Part shown: positions 25,803 to 34,702 of the stretch, piece after piece
How positions within the stretch are numbered: the stretch's first letter is position 1
Layout: the number at the start of each line of letters is the position of its first letter
Assembly (NCBI GenBank): GCA_028293625.1
Contig: JAQGOL010000035.1
Location: forward strand, 372,001 to 436,000
DNA length: 64,000 nucleotides
Direction of reading: 5' to 3'
DNA from: Chthoniobacteraceae bacterium
GTDB lineage: Bacteria; Verrucomicrobiota; Verrucomicrobiia; Chthoniobacterales; Chthoniobacteraceae
The notes under the pieces: model-generated
What the model was told of the DNA's origin: nothing
What the model saw: only the letters and a program-made list of their open reading frames with translations
Databases searched by the model: none
Translations under genes and position numbers: made by a program

Positions 25803-25902
25803 GCCGCCAAAGAGTGTCGGCGTTTGCTTTCATGCACAAGCCGCGTGGGCCGCGTAAATCTGCTCGCACCGGGGCATTCAATATGGATTCTCCGCCGCAG
25901 CG

Positions 25903-26952
25903 ATGAGCGCCTATTCCATTCTCCAGCAAGAACTCATGACGGCTCCGCGCACCTGGCTGGTGACGGGGGTGGCGGGCTTTATCGGTGCGCATCTTTTGGA
26001 GAGCCTTTTGCGGCTTGATCAACGGGTTGTGGGGCTCGACAACTTCATGACTGGCTCCCCGGAAAGCCTTCAGCGTGTGCGGAAGGCAGTGAGCGAGGCG
26101 CAATGGCAGCGGTTTATTTTCCACGAAGGAAGTGTGACCGATCTCGATGTGTGTCGCGCAGTGACCGGCGGGGTCGATTATGTCCTGCACAAGGCCGGGT
26201 TCGTTTCCGTGCCGCTCTCCATCGAACAACCGGCCGCCTGTCACGATATCAACGTCACCGGCACGCATAACGTCTTGCTTGCCAGCCGCGACAACCAGGT
26301 GCGCCGGGTTGTCTATGCAAGCTCCAGCGCGGTCTACGGCGACGACGCGCGGATGCCGAAGGCCGAGGAACAAATCGGCCGGCCGCTCTCCCCGTATGGC
26401 GCCTCCAAACTGATTGGCGAACTCTATGCCGCGCTCTTTGTAAAACATTACGGGCTCGAATGCATCGGGCTGCGGTATTTCAATGTATTTGGTCCGGGAC
26501 AAAGCCCCTTTGGCGGCTACGCGGCAGTCATTCCGCAATGGATCACGACGCTGTTGGAAGGAAAGGATTGCCGTATTCACGGCGATGGAAGCGCGACGCG
26601 CGATTTCTGCCATGTCGCCAACGTCGTGCAGGCCAACCTTCTGGCCGCCACCAGTTCAAATCCCGCTGCCATCGGCCAGGTCTACAACGTGGCTTTGGGC
26701 GGCAGTACGACGCTAAACGCGCTCTATGCAATGATCTGCGCAAAGCTCGCCGCCATCCATGGCATCGCGGCGCGCCCTATTCATTACGGTCCGCCGCGCG
26801 CGGGCGACATCCTTCATTCCTCCGCCGACATCTCTGCCATCCAACGCGACCTCAGCTTCACACCGGAAGTCAGCGTGGAGGAAGGCCTGGAGGAAACCGT
26901 GCGGTGGTATGCGGGTCCCCTCACTCCTTCAGTGCATAAATCTGATACTTAA
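25903..26952 (+). CDS. UDP-HexNAc 4-epimerase, WbpP-like SDR
   Basis: A 349-residue extended SDR. TGVAGFIG (21-28) binds NAD; SSSAVYG (140-146) and Tyr165-x3-Lys169 form the catalytic triad. The N-terminal phrase YSILQQEL before TWLVTGVAGFIG matches the WbpP class of UDP-GlcNAc/GlcNAcA 4-epimerases and supports the first ATG over the internal one at 25936. The loop after the adenine site reads HKAGFVSVPLSI, where WbpP-type enzymes usually have HQAALGSVPRSI, so substrate preference may be shifted. It supplies UDP-GalNAc or the uronate for the polysaccharide. Its last 32 bases overlap the end of the convergent gene at 26921. Confidence 0.88.
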   Translation: MSAYSILQQELMTAPRTWLVTGVAGFIGAHLLESLLRLDQRVVGLDNFMTGSPESLQRVRKAVSEAQWQRFIFHEGSVTDLDVCRAVTGGVDYVLHKAGFVSVPLSIEQPAACHDINVTGTHNVLLASRDNQVRRVVYASSSAVYGDDARMPKAEEQIGRPLSPYGASKLIGELYAALFVKHYGLECIGLRYFNVFGPGQSPFGGYAAVIPQWITTLLEGKDCRIHGDGSATRDFCHVANVVQANLLAATSSNPAAIGQVYNVALGGSTTLNALYAMICAKLAAIHGIAARPIHYGPPRAGDILHSSADISAIQRDLSFTPEVSVEEGLEETVRWYAGPLTPSVHKSDT

Positions 26953-28654
26953 GGATGGTGCCGGCGAGCGTGTAGTTCTCCTCGATATACTGTTGGGTTT
27001 TGCCGGCCCAAACACTAAACCGGGAATCTTTGCTTTGATTGATCGCCCAATCATTGATGACAATGACAGCCGGCTTTTTTGACTTTAGCTTGGCGATGGT
27101 TTTCGCATCGAAATTGGGCGCGCGGACCGCGTTGTCCACATATAGGCTCCATTCATAGGTCGGCCGGTTGGCCAGGATGTTGATCCCGGGCGAGTAAGGG
27201 TAACAAACCACATACTCCTCTGGCTGCGCGTTTTTTATTACCAGGTCGCGAATTTCGCCATAGCCGGCAGCTTCCTCAGAAGTAAGTAGGATGTTCACGC
27301 CGTTCTCCGCATGGAACGGTTCAGTGCGCCCGCTCCGCAAGGCGATGGTGCCGGCGCCGCGCTGCGGAAAGGCGAAGACGATCCAGACCGCCAGATGCAG
27401 GACTAATAGAATGCAAACAAGCATCGCGCACGGCGGGCCAACATATTTTTTCGCGCGGATGTTCTGGAACAGATAAAACCCTCCAGCCGCCGCGGCCACG
27501 ATAAAGCCCGGCATGAACTCGGCAAGGTGGGAAACGTCGGGCCGGAATCCGAAAAACTGCGGGAAAAGCGTTAGCGCGCCTCCTGAAAGAACGAGGATAG
27601 TTAGGAGCCGCGGGTAGATGTCCGGTTCAAGGCGGCGGCGAATACCGATGCTCAGAGTCCAGGTTAGAAGCGCGCCCAGACTAAAAATTGGGGCATAGGT
27701 TACAAAAGCCTGCGCCCTGGCCTTCCACTTTTTGGCTTTCCAGATTTGTGCGAATGGCTTGCGTGCCAGGTTCATCCGGCCGGCTTCAGCCTCCTGGGCA
27801 GGCGCCGCGACGTCCGGCTTGTTGGCGTTGATATTAACGAGGCGCGCCACCGGTGCTTTCGCGGCCTTGGCGGGCATGAGATTTCCACGGATAATCCCAT
27901 CGCGCATGAGGCGATAAGAGGTCACGTATTGCTGTAGAAACTCCCTGTTAAAGCCCTGGGCCTTTGCCAAAAAATAAACGGGCAGATGCACTGCCAGGAC
28001 AACGATCGCCGTTAGAACAATGGAAGGCAGAAGGGCGGCGCGTTTCCGGTCCGGATGCCGTGGCGCAAAAGCGTTCAAGACCAAGGTTCCAATCCAGATG
28101 AGCGCAAAGAAAATGCCGACATCGACCCGGACCAGGAAGGTAAGGCCCAGGACCGTCGCGCCTGCCGTTACCCATAACCAGCCATTATCCCGAATCAACC
28201 GGAGCAGGCAGTACCCGTTGACCATGACCAGGAACGGAAGATAAACGCGGTAAGAAGTGCCCGGGTAGGCGACCAGCAGCAGGCCGACGATAAAAGCATA
28301 AAGCCGGTGGCCGGTAATCCGGCAGACTATCGAGTAGCCAAGCAAGGCGGTGATAAGGGCGAGCGAGAAAAAGTAGATCCTCATCGCCACGAGGCTTACC
28401 CCAAAGAGCCAGAACAATCCGGAAATTGGATAAAACCAGAGTATGTTATAGCCTAGCATCAGGTCCGTGAGCGGACGTTCGCCCTGCAGAATGCGCTGGC
28501 TTAGGAGCATGACCGATCCTTCGTCGGCGAGGTTAAAGCCGCACCGGAAATAGAGTCCGTAATAGCCGGCTCCAATCAGGATCAGAGCCAGCATCCAGAA
28601 GAGACCGTGCCGCCCCCCTTTGTCGTGTTCCTTTGAGAGGCAGCTTTCAGACAT
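26921..28654 (-). CDS. GT-C-like polytopic membrane protein (GT39/ArnT-like)
   Basis: A 577-residue protein with about ten to twelve membrane helices and a C-terminal soluble part. NLADEGSVMLLSQRILQGE in the first extracytoplasmic loop resembles the D-E catalytic motif of GT-C transferases (PMT/ArnT/GT83). Those enzymes take a sugar from a polyprenyl phosphate on the periplasmic side and pass it to lipid A, glycan or protein. The GtrB-like enzyme at 20657 could make that donor. The C-terminal segment GYGEIRDLVIKNAQPEEYV starts the periplasmic domain common in this group. The start codon lies two bases after the methyltransferase gene's coordinates in reverse order (28657), so the operon reads methyltransferase then this gene. 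Confidence 0.68.
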   Translation of the reverse strand: MSESCLSKEHDKGGRHGLFWMLALILIGAGYYGLYFRCGFNLADEGSVMLLSQRILQGERPLTDLMLGYNILWFYPISGLFWLFGVSLVAMRIYFFSLALITALLGYSIVCRITGHRLYAFIVGLLLVAYPGTSYRVYLPFLVMVNGYCLLRLIRDNGWLWVTAGATVLGLTFLVRVDVGIFFALIWIGTLVLNAFAPRHPDRKRAALLPSIVLTAIVVLAVHLPVYFLAKAQGFNREFLQQYVTSYRLMRDGIIRGNLMPAKAAKAPVARLVNINANKPDVAAPAQEAEAGRMNLARKPFAQIWKAKKWKARAQAFVTYAPIFSLGALLTWTLSIGIRRRLEPDIYPRLLTILVLSGGALTLFPQFFGFRPDVSHLAEFMPGFIVAAAAGGFYLFQNIRAKKYVGPPCAMLVCILLVLHLAVWIVFAFPQRGAGTIALRSGRTEPFHAENGVNILLTSEEAAGYGEIRDLVIKNAQPEEYVVCYPYSPGINILANRPTYEWSLYVDNAVRAPNFDAKTIAKLKSKKPAVIVINDWAINQSKDSRFSVWAGKTQQYIEENYTLAGTILKYQIYALKE

Positions 28655-28656
28655 AG

Positions 28657-29133
28657 CTATTTTTTAGGACTTAGCTCGCAGGTGAAAAATCGAGCATCGG
28701 TATCGAGCTTGATTAATTTCCACGGCTTGAATCCGTAAGCGCTTCCGTAGTCGTCGTAGACGTTGGTTTCAGTGAGATACTTGAAAGAACGGGGGACAAA
28801 AAAACGTTTGTGGGTGGGATCGCCAAAGGCTCCATCGGGCCAATGCAAGGCGTCGGGAACTTTAAACCAGAAGACCCCGCCCGGTTTCAAAACGCGCCAT
28901 ACCTCGTTCATGACAAAAAGAAATTCGTCGTTATCGAGATGCTCAAGCAAGTTGTCGGCTTCCACCAGCTCGGCTTCACTTTCAGTAAATGGAAGGCCTT
29001 TTGTCACATCGGCCACGATGTCGGCCGGGGGGCGGAAATCGATGTTGATGTAACCTTTCTTATGTTTGCTTCCACAGCCGAGATTGATTTTTTTGTTCGC
29101 CATTTTTAAAAAGCCAAGGTTCGGAATTTTCAT
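28657..29133 (-). CDS. Class I SAM-dependent methyltransferase (short)
   Basis: 158 residues (147 if translation starts at the internal ATG at 29103, MANKKINLGCG). INLGCGSKHKKGYINIDF is the SAM-binding motif I and the following acidic strand; VEADNLLEHLDNDE and EVWRVLKPGGVFWFKVPD are motifs of the methyltransferase_11 group. Its ATG overlaps the stop of rmlA by four bases. Shortened proteins of this type occur in LPS/EPS loci, where they methylate a sugar or a chain end. If so, it may supply the terminal mark read by the Wzt-like domain (13835); this last point is inference. Confidence 0.82.
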   Translation of the reverse strand: MKIPNLGFLKMANKKINLGCGSKHKKGYINIDFRPPADIVADVTKGLPFTESEAELVEADNLLEHLDNDEFLFVMNEVWRVLKPGGVFWFKVPDALHWPDGAFGDPTHKRFFVPRSFKYLTETNVYDDYGSAYGFKPWKLIKLDTDARFFTCELSPKK

Positions 29134-30038
29134 GCGGTTATTTCGCTGCCGGAGACCTTTTCCGGCCGGCGTTCGGTTAGGACATTCCGGAGATACTCCC
29201 GGTATTCGTTCTTAGGCAGGCTCCCGATCAGGACTTCAAGCTGGCCGGCTCCAATGAAATTCATGTAGTAAGCGATTTCCTCCAGGCAGGCCACTTTCAA
29301 ACCTTGCCTGTGCTCAATCGTGGCGATGTAGTTGCTCGCTTCCAGCAGGCTGTCGTGCGTGCCGGTATCCAGCCACGCCATTCCCCTGCTTAACATCCGC
29401 ACATTCAACTGGCCGCGCTGCATGTATTCCCGATTCACATCGGTTATCTCCAGTTCGCCCCGGCCCGAAGGCTGGAGGTTGCGGCAAATATTCACGACCT
29501 CATTGTCATAGACATAGAGTCCCGGCACGGCGAACTGGCTCTTTGGCCGGCTTGGCTTTTCCTCCAGGCTGATCGCTTTGCCATCCGGCCCAAATGCAAC
29601 CACTCCGTAACGCTCCGGATCGCGCACTTTATAGCCAAAAATACAAGCCCCTCGTTCCGTTGCCAAAGCTGCCCGGAAAAAATCGAGGTTCCCGTAGAAG
29701 ATATTGTCTCCCAAGATGAGGGTCACATTCGAAGTGCCGATAAACTCGGCGCCGATCAAAAACGCCTCGGCAATTCCGCCCGGATTAGGCTGGGCCGCGT
29801 ATTCAATTTGCAACCCGAGGCGCGAGCCGTCCCCGAACAAGTCGCGAAACCGCGGCAGATCCTTTTCCGTTGAAATGATGAGGATCTCCCGAATGCCGCC
29901 CAGCATGAGGGTCGCCATCGGATAAAAAATCATCGGCTTGTCGTAGATCGGCAGCAATTGCTTGCAGACGATATTGGTCAAAGGCGAAAGCCGTGTGCCG
30001 GCGCCTCCGGCGAGAATGATAGCCTTTTTGGAATTCAT
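29130..30038 (-). CDS. rmlA: Glucose-1-phosphate thymidylyltransferase
   Basis: A 302-residue nucleotidyltransferase of normal length for RmlA. IILAGGAGTRLSPLT is the nucleotide-binding signature and KQLLPIYDKPMIFYP carries the family's Lys; LILGDNIFYG, EKPSRPKSQ and AWLDTGTHDSLLEA are all diagnostic. It makes dTDP-glucose from dTTP and glucose-1-phosphate, the entry to dTDP-rhamnose and dTDP-amino sugars. The dehydratase and later rhamnose genes (rmlBCD) are not in the window, but the DegT aminotransferase (7281) could use the pathway. The stop codon overlaps the methyltransferase start. Confidence 0.95.
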   Translation of the reverse strand: MNSKKAIILAGGAGTRLSPLTNIVCKQLLPIYDKPMIFYPMATLMLGGIREILIISTEKDLPRFRDLFGDGSRLGLQIEYAAQPNPGGIAEAFLIGAEFIGTSNVTLILGDNIFYGNLDFFRAALATERGACIFGYKVRDPERYGVVAFGPDGKAISLEEKPSRPKSQFAVPGLYVYDNEVVNICRNLQPSGRGELEITDVNREYMQRGQLNVRMLSRGMAWLDTGTHDSLLEASNYIATIEHRQGLKVACLEEIAYYMNFIGAGQLEVLIGSLPKNEYREYLRNVLTERRPEKVSGSEITA

Positions 30039-30113
30039 CAGTGGGGAAGCGGCAAGAGACTATTCCCGCCTAGAACCGCCGCGCGATCCGCTTCAGCAGA
30101 TATTCTGGGGGTC

Positions 30114-31139
30114 TCATAGTTCGTCTATAAATCCGAGTTTAAGTCCCAAGCGCAACCATTTCGATTTCTCAAGCCGCGAAATCCTTTTCTCCCGGGCAAG
30201 CTCCTTTTTGAGAAGCCCGCTGGAGGGCGCCGTCAGCTCGGGAAAAGCAAGCGGACTCATCCCGGCGGTCAGATTGGCCAGCGCCTCGGACCCGTTATCC
30301 GCGAGGAGTTGCGCGATAAGGGTAAGGAAAATCTCTGCCCGGAAATCGGCGTGATTGCCGCACAGATTGCGAAAATAGCCGGTGTACGCTTTCCGCAGCT
30401 CGGGCGAGCCGGCCATATGCGGAGCAAGTTCCCGGAGCAAATCGCCATTCATTCGCAACGTCTCAAGTTTCACGGCTTCCGTGCCGGCCGACTTGATCGT
30501 GTTGGTGGGATGGGTGCGGTAGAGCAACAACGCATCATCGAGCACCGCAAGGTGGCCATGTAATGCGCATTCCAATGCGAAAAAATAGTCGTGCACATAC
30601 CGATAGTTGCGAAATGGATGCGCGGCAAAATAGCTTTGGCGGCCGACAAAGTTGCTGCTGGTCTTGACGAAATTGGCGATTCCCAGCCATTCGGCGAGGT
30701 CCGCCCGCCGTGCCGACCATACTTTCTCCACCCAGCGCGCTTTGGGAGCCGTGGCCGGCAGCTCAACGCCAGCGCTGTCAATCAGTTTTAATGCGCTGGC
30801 GACCACCTGAATCTCCGGGTGACTTTCCAGGCAGCCAAGGCATTTCTCGATTCGCGTCGGGCAATAAAGATCATCGGAATTGAGCACCGCGACAAATTCA
30901 CAATCGGCCGCTTCATCAATCGCCCGGTTAAGCGCGACGTGGGCTCCGGCGTTTTCCTGTGTCAAAAGCGAGATCCGCGGATCGCTCCATTGGCGGACCA
31001 CTTCCCGCGAGCGATCCGTTGAGCCGTCGTCAACGATCACTACCCGGTCAACCGGCCGCGACTGGGCAAAGAGCGAGGCTAAAGCGGGCCCGATATACTC
31101 TTCGTGATTGTAGAGGGGGATGGCGACAGCGAGCTTCAA
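30114..31139 (-). CDS. GT2 glycosyltransferase
   Basis: A 341-residue GT-A enzyme. The N-terminus LAVAIPLYNHEEYIGPAL, VDDGSTDRSREVV and the metal site VAVLNSDDLYC define family 2. The long C-terminal helical part (residues 220-341), with no membrane helix, is typical of rhamnosyl/hexosyl transferases of O-antigen clusters. It is first in the minus-strand unit that continues with rmlA, the methyltransferase and the GT-C protein, with a 75-base spacer after it. The donor is unknown. Confidence 0.87.
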   Translation of the reverse strand: MKLAVAIPLYNHEEYIGPALASLFAQSRPVDRVVIVDDGSTDRSREVVRQWSDPRISLLTQENAGAHVALNRAIDEAADCEFVAVLNSDDLYCPTRIEKCLGCLESHPEIQVVASALKLIDSAGVELPATAPKARWVEKVWSARRADLAEWLGIANFVKTSSNFVGRQSYFAAHPFRNYRYVHDYFFALECALHGHLAVLDDALLLYRTHPTNTIKSAGTEAVKLETLRMNGDLLRELAPHMAGSPELRKAYTGYFRNLCGNHADFRAEIFLTLIAQLLADNGSEALANLTAGMSPLAFPELTAPSSGLLKKELAREKRISRLEKSKWLRLGLKLGFIDEL

Positions 31140-31291
31140 TGGGAGAGCGTGACTAAAGGGCGGCGCATATTCTGGAGGTTATCAATCTATTGGGGGGCTG
31201 CCGGAGCCAAGTTTTTTGTTCGGATGGCAGCGCTCAAAGAAACAATTCTTTGGTGGCCCGCGGCGGGCTGTTGGTCCTCAATAGCTGCTCA

Positions 31292-31732
31292 ATGGAACCG
31301 ATTCCGACGCCCGAAATGCCCACTATTTTAACCGAAGTCCAGGTCATGTTCTTCGATACCGATTGCGCCGCCATCGTGCATAACCTCGCTTATCTGCGTT
31401 TTATCGAGGTGGCGCGCACCCATCTCGCCGAGCAACTCGGGATGGGCCTCGCTGACATGGCCCGAAACCGAATCTATCCGGTCCTTGTCCGTACTGAGAT
31501 CGATTACAAGCGCGCCGCCCAACTTGGCGACAAACTTCTGATTGAAGGCCGCCTTGAAAGTGTCGAACGCAGCCGCTTCTGGTGTTCGTTTGAGATCCGC
31601 CGTCCCTCCGATAACACGCTCCTTGTCACTTCCCGCCAGATGCTGGCGATGCTTCAGATGCCCGAAATGAAGCCGCTGCGGCTGCCTGCAGGCTGGGCTG
31701 AACGGTTTGCGCATCTGCGGCCGCGCGGATAA
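31292..31732 (+). CDS. YbgC-like acyl-CoA thioesterase (hot-dog fold)
   Basis: 146 residues from the ATG at 31292; the frame is open upstream, but the extra residues show no homology pattern. EVQVMFFDTDCAAIVHNLAYLRFIEVAR is split here by family logic into the catalytic Asp region (FDTD), the conserved H-N-x-x-Y-L-R-F-x-E-x-A-R helix, and later IDYKRAAQLGDKL. These define 4-hydroxybenzoyl-CoA thioesterase/YbgC proteins that hydrolyse short-chain acyl-CoA or acyl-ACP. In many Gram-negatives ybgC lies beside tol-pal; here it stands next to an 87-residue unknown and the Mla genes, so a lipid-envelope role is plausible but unproven. Confidence 0.85.
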   Translation: MEPIPTPEMPTILTEVQVMFFDTDCAAIVHNLAYLRFIEVARTHLAEQLGMGLADMARNRIYPVLVRTEIDYKRAAQLGDKLLIEGRLESVERSRFWCSFEIRRPSDNTLLVTSRQMLAMLQMPEMKPLRLPAGWAERFAHLRPRG

Positions 31733-31856
31733 GAAAAGGGTTTGCCAGCCGGGCACGGCCGAGACCGGATTCATTCCCTGCCCCCCTCTTCTCATTGCCG
31801 AATTCGGTTGCCAATGCGTCCACGGCGGACGTACGGTCGACTAACTCCCCCTTTTT

Positions 31857-32120
31857 ATGATTGAGCTCGAGATCTACGCCGCTGGTGTCCGCAATCTTGA
31901 AAAAATTCTGGCCCTCGACCTTGAGTTCGAAGGTGTCGCCGGATTGCGATATAAAGTTGATAGCAATCACGACATTGTTTATTTGGAAATGGAAGAAGCG
32001 ACCCTGAGCCTTCAGGAAGTGCGCGCTGTTTTCCGCAAACTCGACCTGGAACCACGCATTGTCGGCGCCATTCCCGCCGAGCTTACTTCCAGAAGCAAGA
32101 CTCAGCCGTTGCGTTTCTAG
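31857..32120 (+). CDS. Small conserved-looking hypothetical protein
   Basis: An 87-residue acidic protein with no signal peptide or membrane helix. Alternating strands and helices (YKVDSNHDIVYLEMEE, then LSLQEVRAVFRKLDLEPRIVG) suggest a small ferredoxin-like alpha/beta fold, with the last helix placed like those of ACT or HMA domains. No metal-binding CxxC is present. It is not recognised. The codon usage matches neighbours and it lies on the same strand, 124 bases after the thioesterase and 90 bases before mlaE. A short inverted pair GGATTAAGG / CCTTAATCC lies in the 90-base spacer. Confidence 0.6.
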   Translation: MIELEIYAAGVRNLEKILALDLEFEGVAGLRYKVDSNHDIVYLEMEEATLSLQEVRAVFRKLDLEPRIVGAIPAELTSRSKTQPLRF

Positions 32121-32210
32121 TCAGGGATGATGGATTAAGGGACCTTCGCCACAGCCGCGCATCCCGCCGCGGTGATTGGCGCTCATCCTTAATCCTTTAA
32201 TCCGTTTTTT

Positions 32211-32996
32211 TTGATTCTTCCCTTTCTGGGGCGCACTGCGCTTTCGTTTCTCAGTTATCTGGGCCAGCTGTTGCTGCTCGTCAATGAGACGGCTCGCGCC
32301 CTGGTTGTTTCGCCGATCCGCTGGCGGCTCTTTTTCCGGCAGCTGGTGGAAGTCGGGTTTCGCTCGCAGCTTGTCGTGGTGGTGACCGGCGGGTTCACCG
32401 GCGCCGTTTTTGCCGCGCAGACCTATTTTCAATTCAACCGCATCGGCATGGAGTCCGCCGTGGGCGCCGTGGTGGCTGTCTCGATGTTTCGGGAACTGGG
32501 GCCGGTGCTGACAGGGCTGATGGTGGCCGGACGCGTTGGAGCGGCGATCGCCGCTGAACTCGGCACGATGAAAGTGACCGAGCAAATCGATGCATTGCGC
32601 GCTCTGGGAGTGCATCCCATTGATTATCTGGTCGTGCCGCGGGCGCTCGCGCTCATGATCTCCATGCCGATCCTCGTGGCGGAATGCTGCGGACTTGGGA
32701 TTCTGGCCGGATACTTTGTCGGGACCAAAGTACTTGGCATTTCGGACGCTTATTATCTCAACACGATGATCAAGTTCACCGGCGCGCGCGACATCAAGAT
32801 GGCGCTGACCAAAGGATTTGTGTTCGGGCTGCTGGTTGTTTTTATCGCCTGCCATCAAGGGCTCAACGCCAAGGAAGGCGCAGTCGGAGTCGGACGCGCC
32901 CCGACAGAAGCCGTTGTGATCGGGTCGCTCTCCATTTTGATTGTGAATTTCTTCCTCTCCTTCGCGTTGAACATTTTCTATCCGGGTGGAGTTTAG
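32211..32996 (+). CDS. mlaE: MlaE-family ABC lipid transport permease
   Basis: A 261-residue inner-membrane permease starting at a TTG; no ATG gives a full-length protein. Family hallmarks are FVEVGFRS-like VEVGFRSQLVVVVTGGFTGAVF, AAQTYFQFNRIGMES, FRELGPVLTGLMVAGRVGAAIAAELGTMKVTEQIDAL and the closing SILIVNFFLSFAL. It forms the membrane part of the Mla/VPS phospholipid (or glycolipid) transporter that moves lipids between inner and outer membrane, working with the MlaF and MlaD proteins encoded just downstream. The operon lacks mlaC and mlaB here. Confidence 0.95.
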   Translation: MILPFLGRTALSFLSYLGQLLLLVNETARALVVSPIRWRLFFRQLVEVGFRSQLVVVVTGGFTGAVFAAQTYFQFNRIGMESAVGAVVAVSMFRELGPVLTGLMVAGRVGAAIAAELGTMKVTEQIDALRALGVHPIDYLVVPRALALMISMPILVAECCGLGILAGYFVGTKVLGISDAYYLNTMIKFTGARDIKMALTKGFVFGLLVVFIACHQGLNAKEGAVGVGRAPTEAVVIGSLSILIVNFFLSFALNIFYPGGV

Positions 32997-33017
32997 GAGC
33001 CCTTCATCCCACCTTTT

Positions 33018-33755
33018 GTGATCTCCGTCCGCAACCTCTATAAAACGCTCGGCACCCAGAGCATCCTTTCCGGGATCAATCTGCAGATTAAGCGGGGGGA
33101 AACCTGCGTGATCATCGGCCGTTCAGGCGGCGGCAAAAGCGTGTTGCTAAAACATTTCGTCGGCTTGATGAAACCAACCTCCGGCGAGGTGCTCGTCGAC
33201 GGGGAGGAAATCGCGGGACTGCCCGAACGCAAACTCGGCGCGATCCGCAAAAAGGTCGGGATTTTGTTTCAAAGCGGCGCCCTCTTTGACTCGATGAACG
33301 TGGAGGAAAACATCGCGTTTCCGTTGCGTGAAGCCGGAATCAAAGATCTGAAATTGATTCGGGAAAAAGTGGCGGAGGCATTGGAGATGGTTGATCTGGG
33401 GGGCGAACAGAAAAAGATGCCCGAGAACCTCAGCGGCGGCATGCGAAAACGAGTCGGGCTCGCGCGGACCATTGTCGGCAGGCCCGCCTGCATTCTTTTT
33501 GATGAGCCGACCACCGGGCTCGATCCGATCGCCAGCGACTCCATCAACCACCTGATTCGCCGCTTGCAAAAGCGTCTGAGCGTGACTTCGGTGGTTGTCA
33601 CCCACGACATGAAGACCGCTTACCATACCGCCGACCGGATCGCTTACTTGTATGAAGGGCGCATTTATTTCCTGGGCACGGCCGCCGAACTGCGCGCTTC
33701 GCAAGACCCAATCATTGAGGATTTTATTGAAGGCCGTTCCGGGGAGACTGATTAA
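33018..33755 (+). CDS. mlaF: MlaF-like ABC ATPase
   Basis: A 245-residue ATPase, GTG start. IIGRSGGGKSVLLKHFVGLMKP is Walker A (with Gly-rich Mla variant), ENLSGGMRKRVGLARTI the signature, and CILFDEPTTGLDP Walker B. The Q-loop phrase GILFQSGALFDSMNVEENIAFPL is highly typical of MlaF. It powers the permease encoded 21 bases upstream. The C-terminus (GRSGETD) is short, which fits members without a long MlaB-binding tail; no mlaB is found next to it. Confidence 0.95.
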   Translation: MISVRNLYKTLGTQSILSGINLQIKRGETCVIIGRSGGGKSVLLKHFVGLMKPTSGEVLVDGEEIAGLPERKLGAIRKKVGILFQSGALFDSMNVEENIAFPLREAGIKDLKLIREKVAEALEMVDLGGEQKKMPENLSGGMRKRVGLARTIVGRPACILFDEPTTGLDPIASDSINHLIRRLQKRLSVTSVVVTHDMKTAYHTADRIAYLYEGRIYFLGTAAELRASQDPIIEDFIEGRSGETD

Positions 33756-33760
33756 ACGAG

Positions 33761-34702
33761 ATGAGTACAGAGAGAAAAAACGTTGAGATTTTTGTAGGTT
33801 TGTTTGTGCTGATTGGCTTTAGCGTGATTGCCGTTTTGGTGGTCGTTTTTGGAAGGCTTGGGCAAAGCTTCCAGGATAACTATCCGGTCACAGTTATTTT
33901 TCCCAATGCAAGCGGCCTGGTCAAAGGCTCTGATGTGCTTCTGGCCGGGGCGCCGATCGGGACCGTAGCCGATGCGCCCAAGCTGGCTGGCAGCTCTTAT
34001 GCCGTGCAGGTGCGCCTGCTTATCCGGGGCGATGTAAAGATTCCAAAAATGTCGACGTTGCTGGTCGGCAGTTCAGGCCTCATGGGCGACCGTTACGTCG
34101 ACGTGATCCCGCAGGCAAATTTTGATCCCAATGATGTCGCCAAGCCGAATGACATCATTCAAGGCACGCGCGCCTCGGGGCTCGATGATCTGACCGCCAG
34201 CGGCGACCAGGTCATGAAGCAGTTGAGCGCCGCGGTTTTTGAGATTCAGAAGATGGCGGTAAACCTTAATGAGAAGCTTTTTGAAGATAAAAATCTCAAC
34301 AACCTTCAGGAAACTCTCGCCAATCTTAAAACCACCTCCGCCACGTGGAGTGAAAGCTCAAAACAACTTGGCCCAATTCTCGCCAGCGCCCAGACCGCTG
34401 TCGATTCGGCAAAAGGGACGATGAAAACCACCGATGCCGCCGCCGCCGATCTGCGTCTGGCCATTGCCGACGTGCGCAAGGCCGCCGCTTCCATCGATAA
34501 AACCGTCGCATCCGCCAAAGGTCTTATCGACTCCGGCAAAATTTTGGTCAAGAAAGCCAGCGACGGTGGCGGTCCGTTGGGAACCCTTATTTCCGACAAG
34601 GCGGCTTCCGAAAACCTCAAATCGTTCCTGTTTAACCTGAAGCGTTCGGGACCGCTTTTTTATAAGGATCGCCCGGTGCCTTCCACCGCGCCGGCCCGTT
34701 GA
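33761..34702 (+). CDS. mlaD: MlaD-family (MCE domain) substrate-binding protein
   Basis: A 313-residue protein anchored by one N-terminal helix (VEIFVGLFVLIGFSVIAVL). The MCE domain, about residues 40-120, includes ASGLVKGSDVLLAGAPIG and LLVGSSGLMGDRYVDVIP. It forms the periplasmic hexamer that passes lipids to the permease. The remainder (120-313) is mostly long helices with Ala-rich stretches, likely a coiled-coil tube as in larger MCE proteins. Five bases after mlaF, it completes a three-gene E-F-D unit. Its TGA overlaps the start of a 32-codon frame (TGATG). Confidence 0.93.
   Translation: MSTERKNVEIFVGLFVLIGFSVIAVLVVVFGRLGQSFQDNYPVTVIFPNASGLVKGSDVLLAGAPIGTVADAPKLAGSSYAVQVRLLIRGDVKIPKMSTLLVGSSGLMGDRYVDVIPQANFDPNDVAKPNDIIQGTRASGLDDLTASGDQVMKQLSAAVFEIQKMAVNLNEKLFEDKNLNNLQETLANLKTTSATWSESSKQLGPILASAQTAVDSAKGTMKTTDAAAADLRLAIADVRKAAASIDKTVASAKGLIDSGKILVKKASDGGGPLGTLISDKAASENLKSFLFNLKRSGPLFYKDRPVPSTAPAR

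Noticed and set aside
32132-32195. Short inverted pair GGATTAAGG / CCTTAATCC before mlaE
   Set aside because: Nine-base arms 46 bases apart without a U-run; may be chance, so not listed as a terminator.
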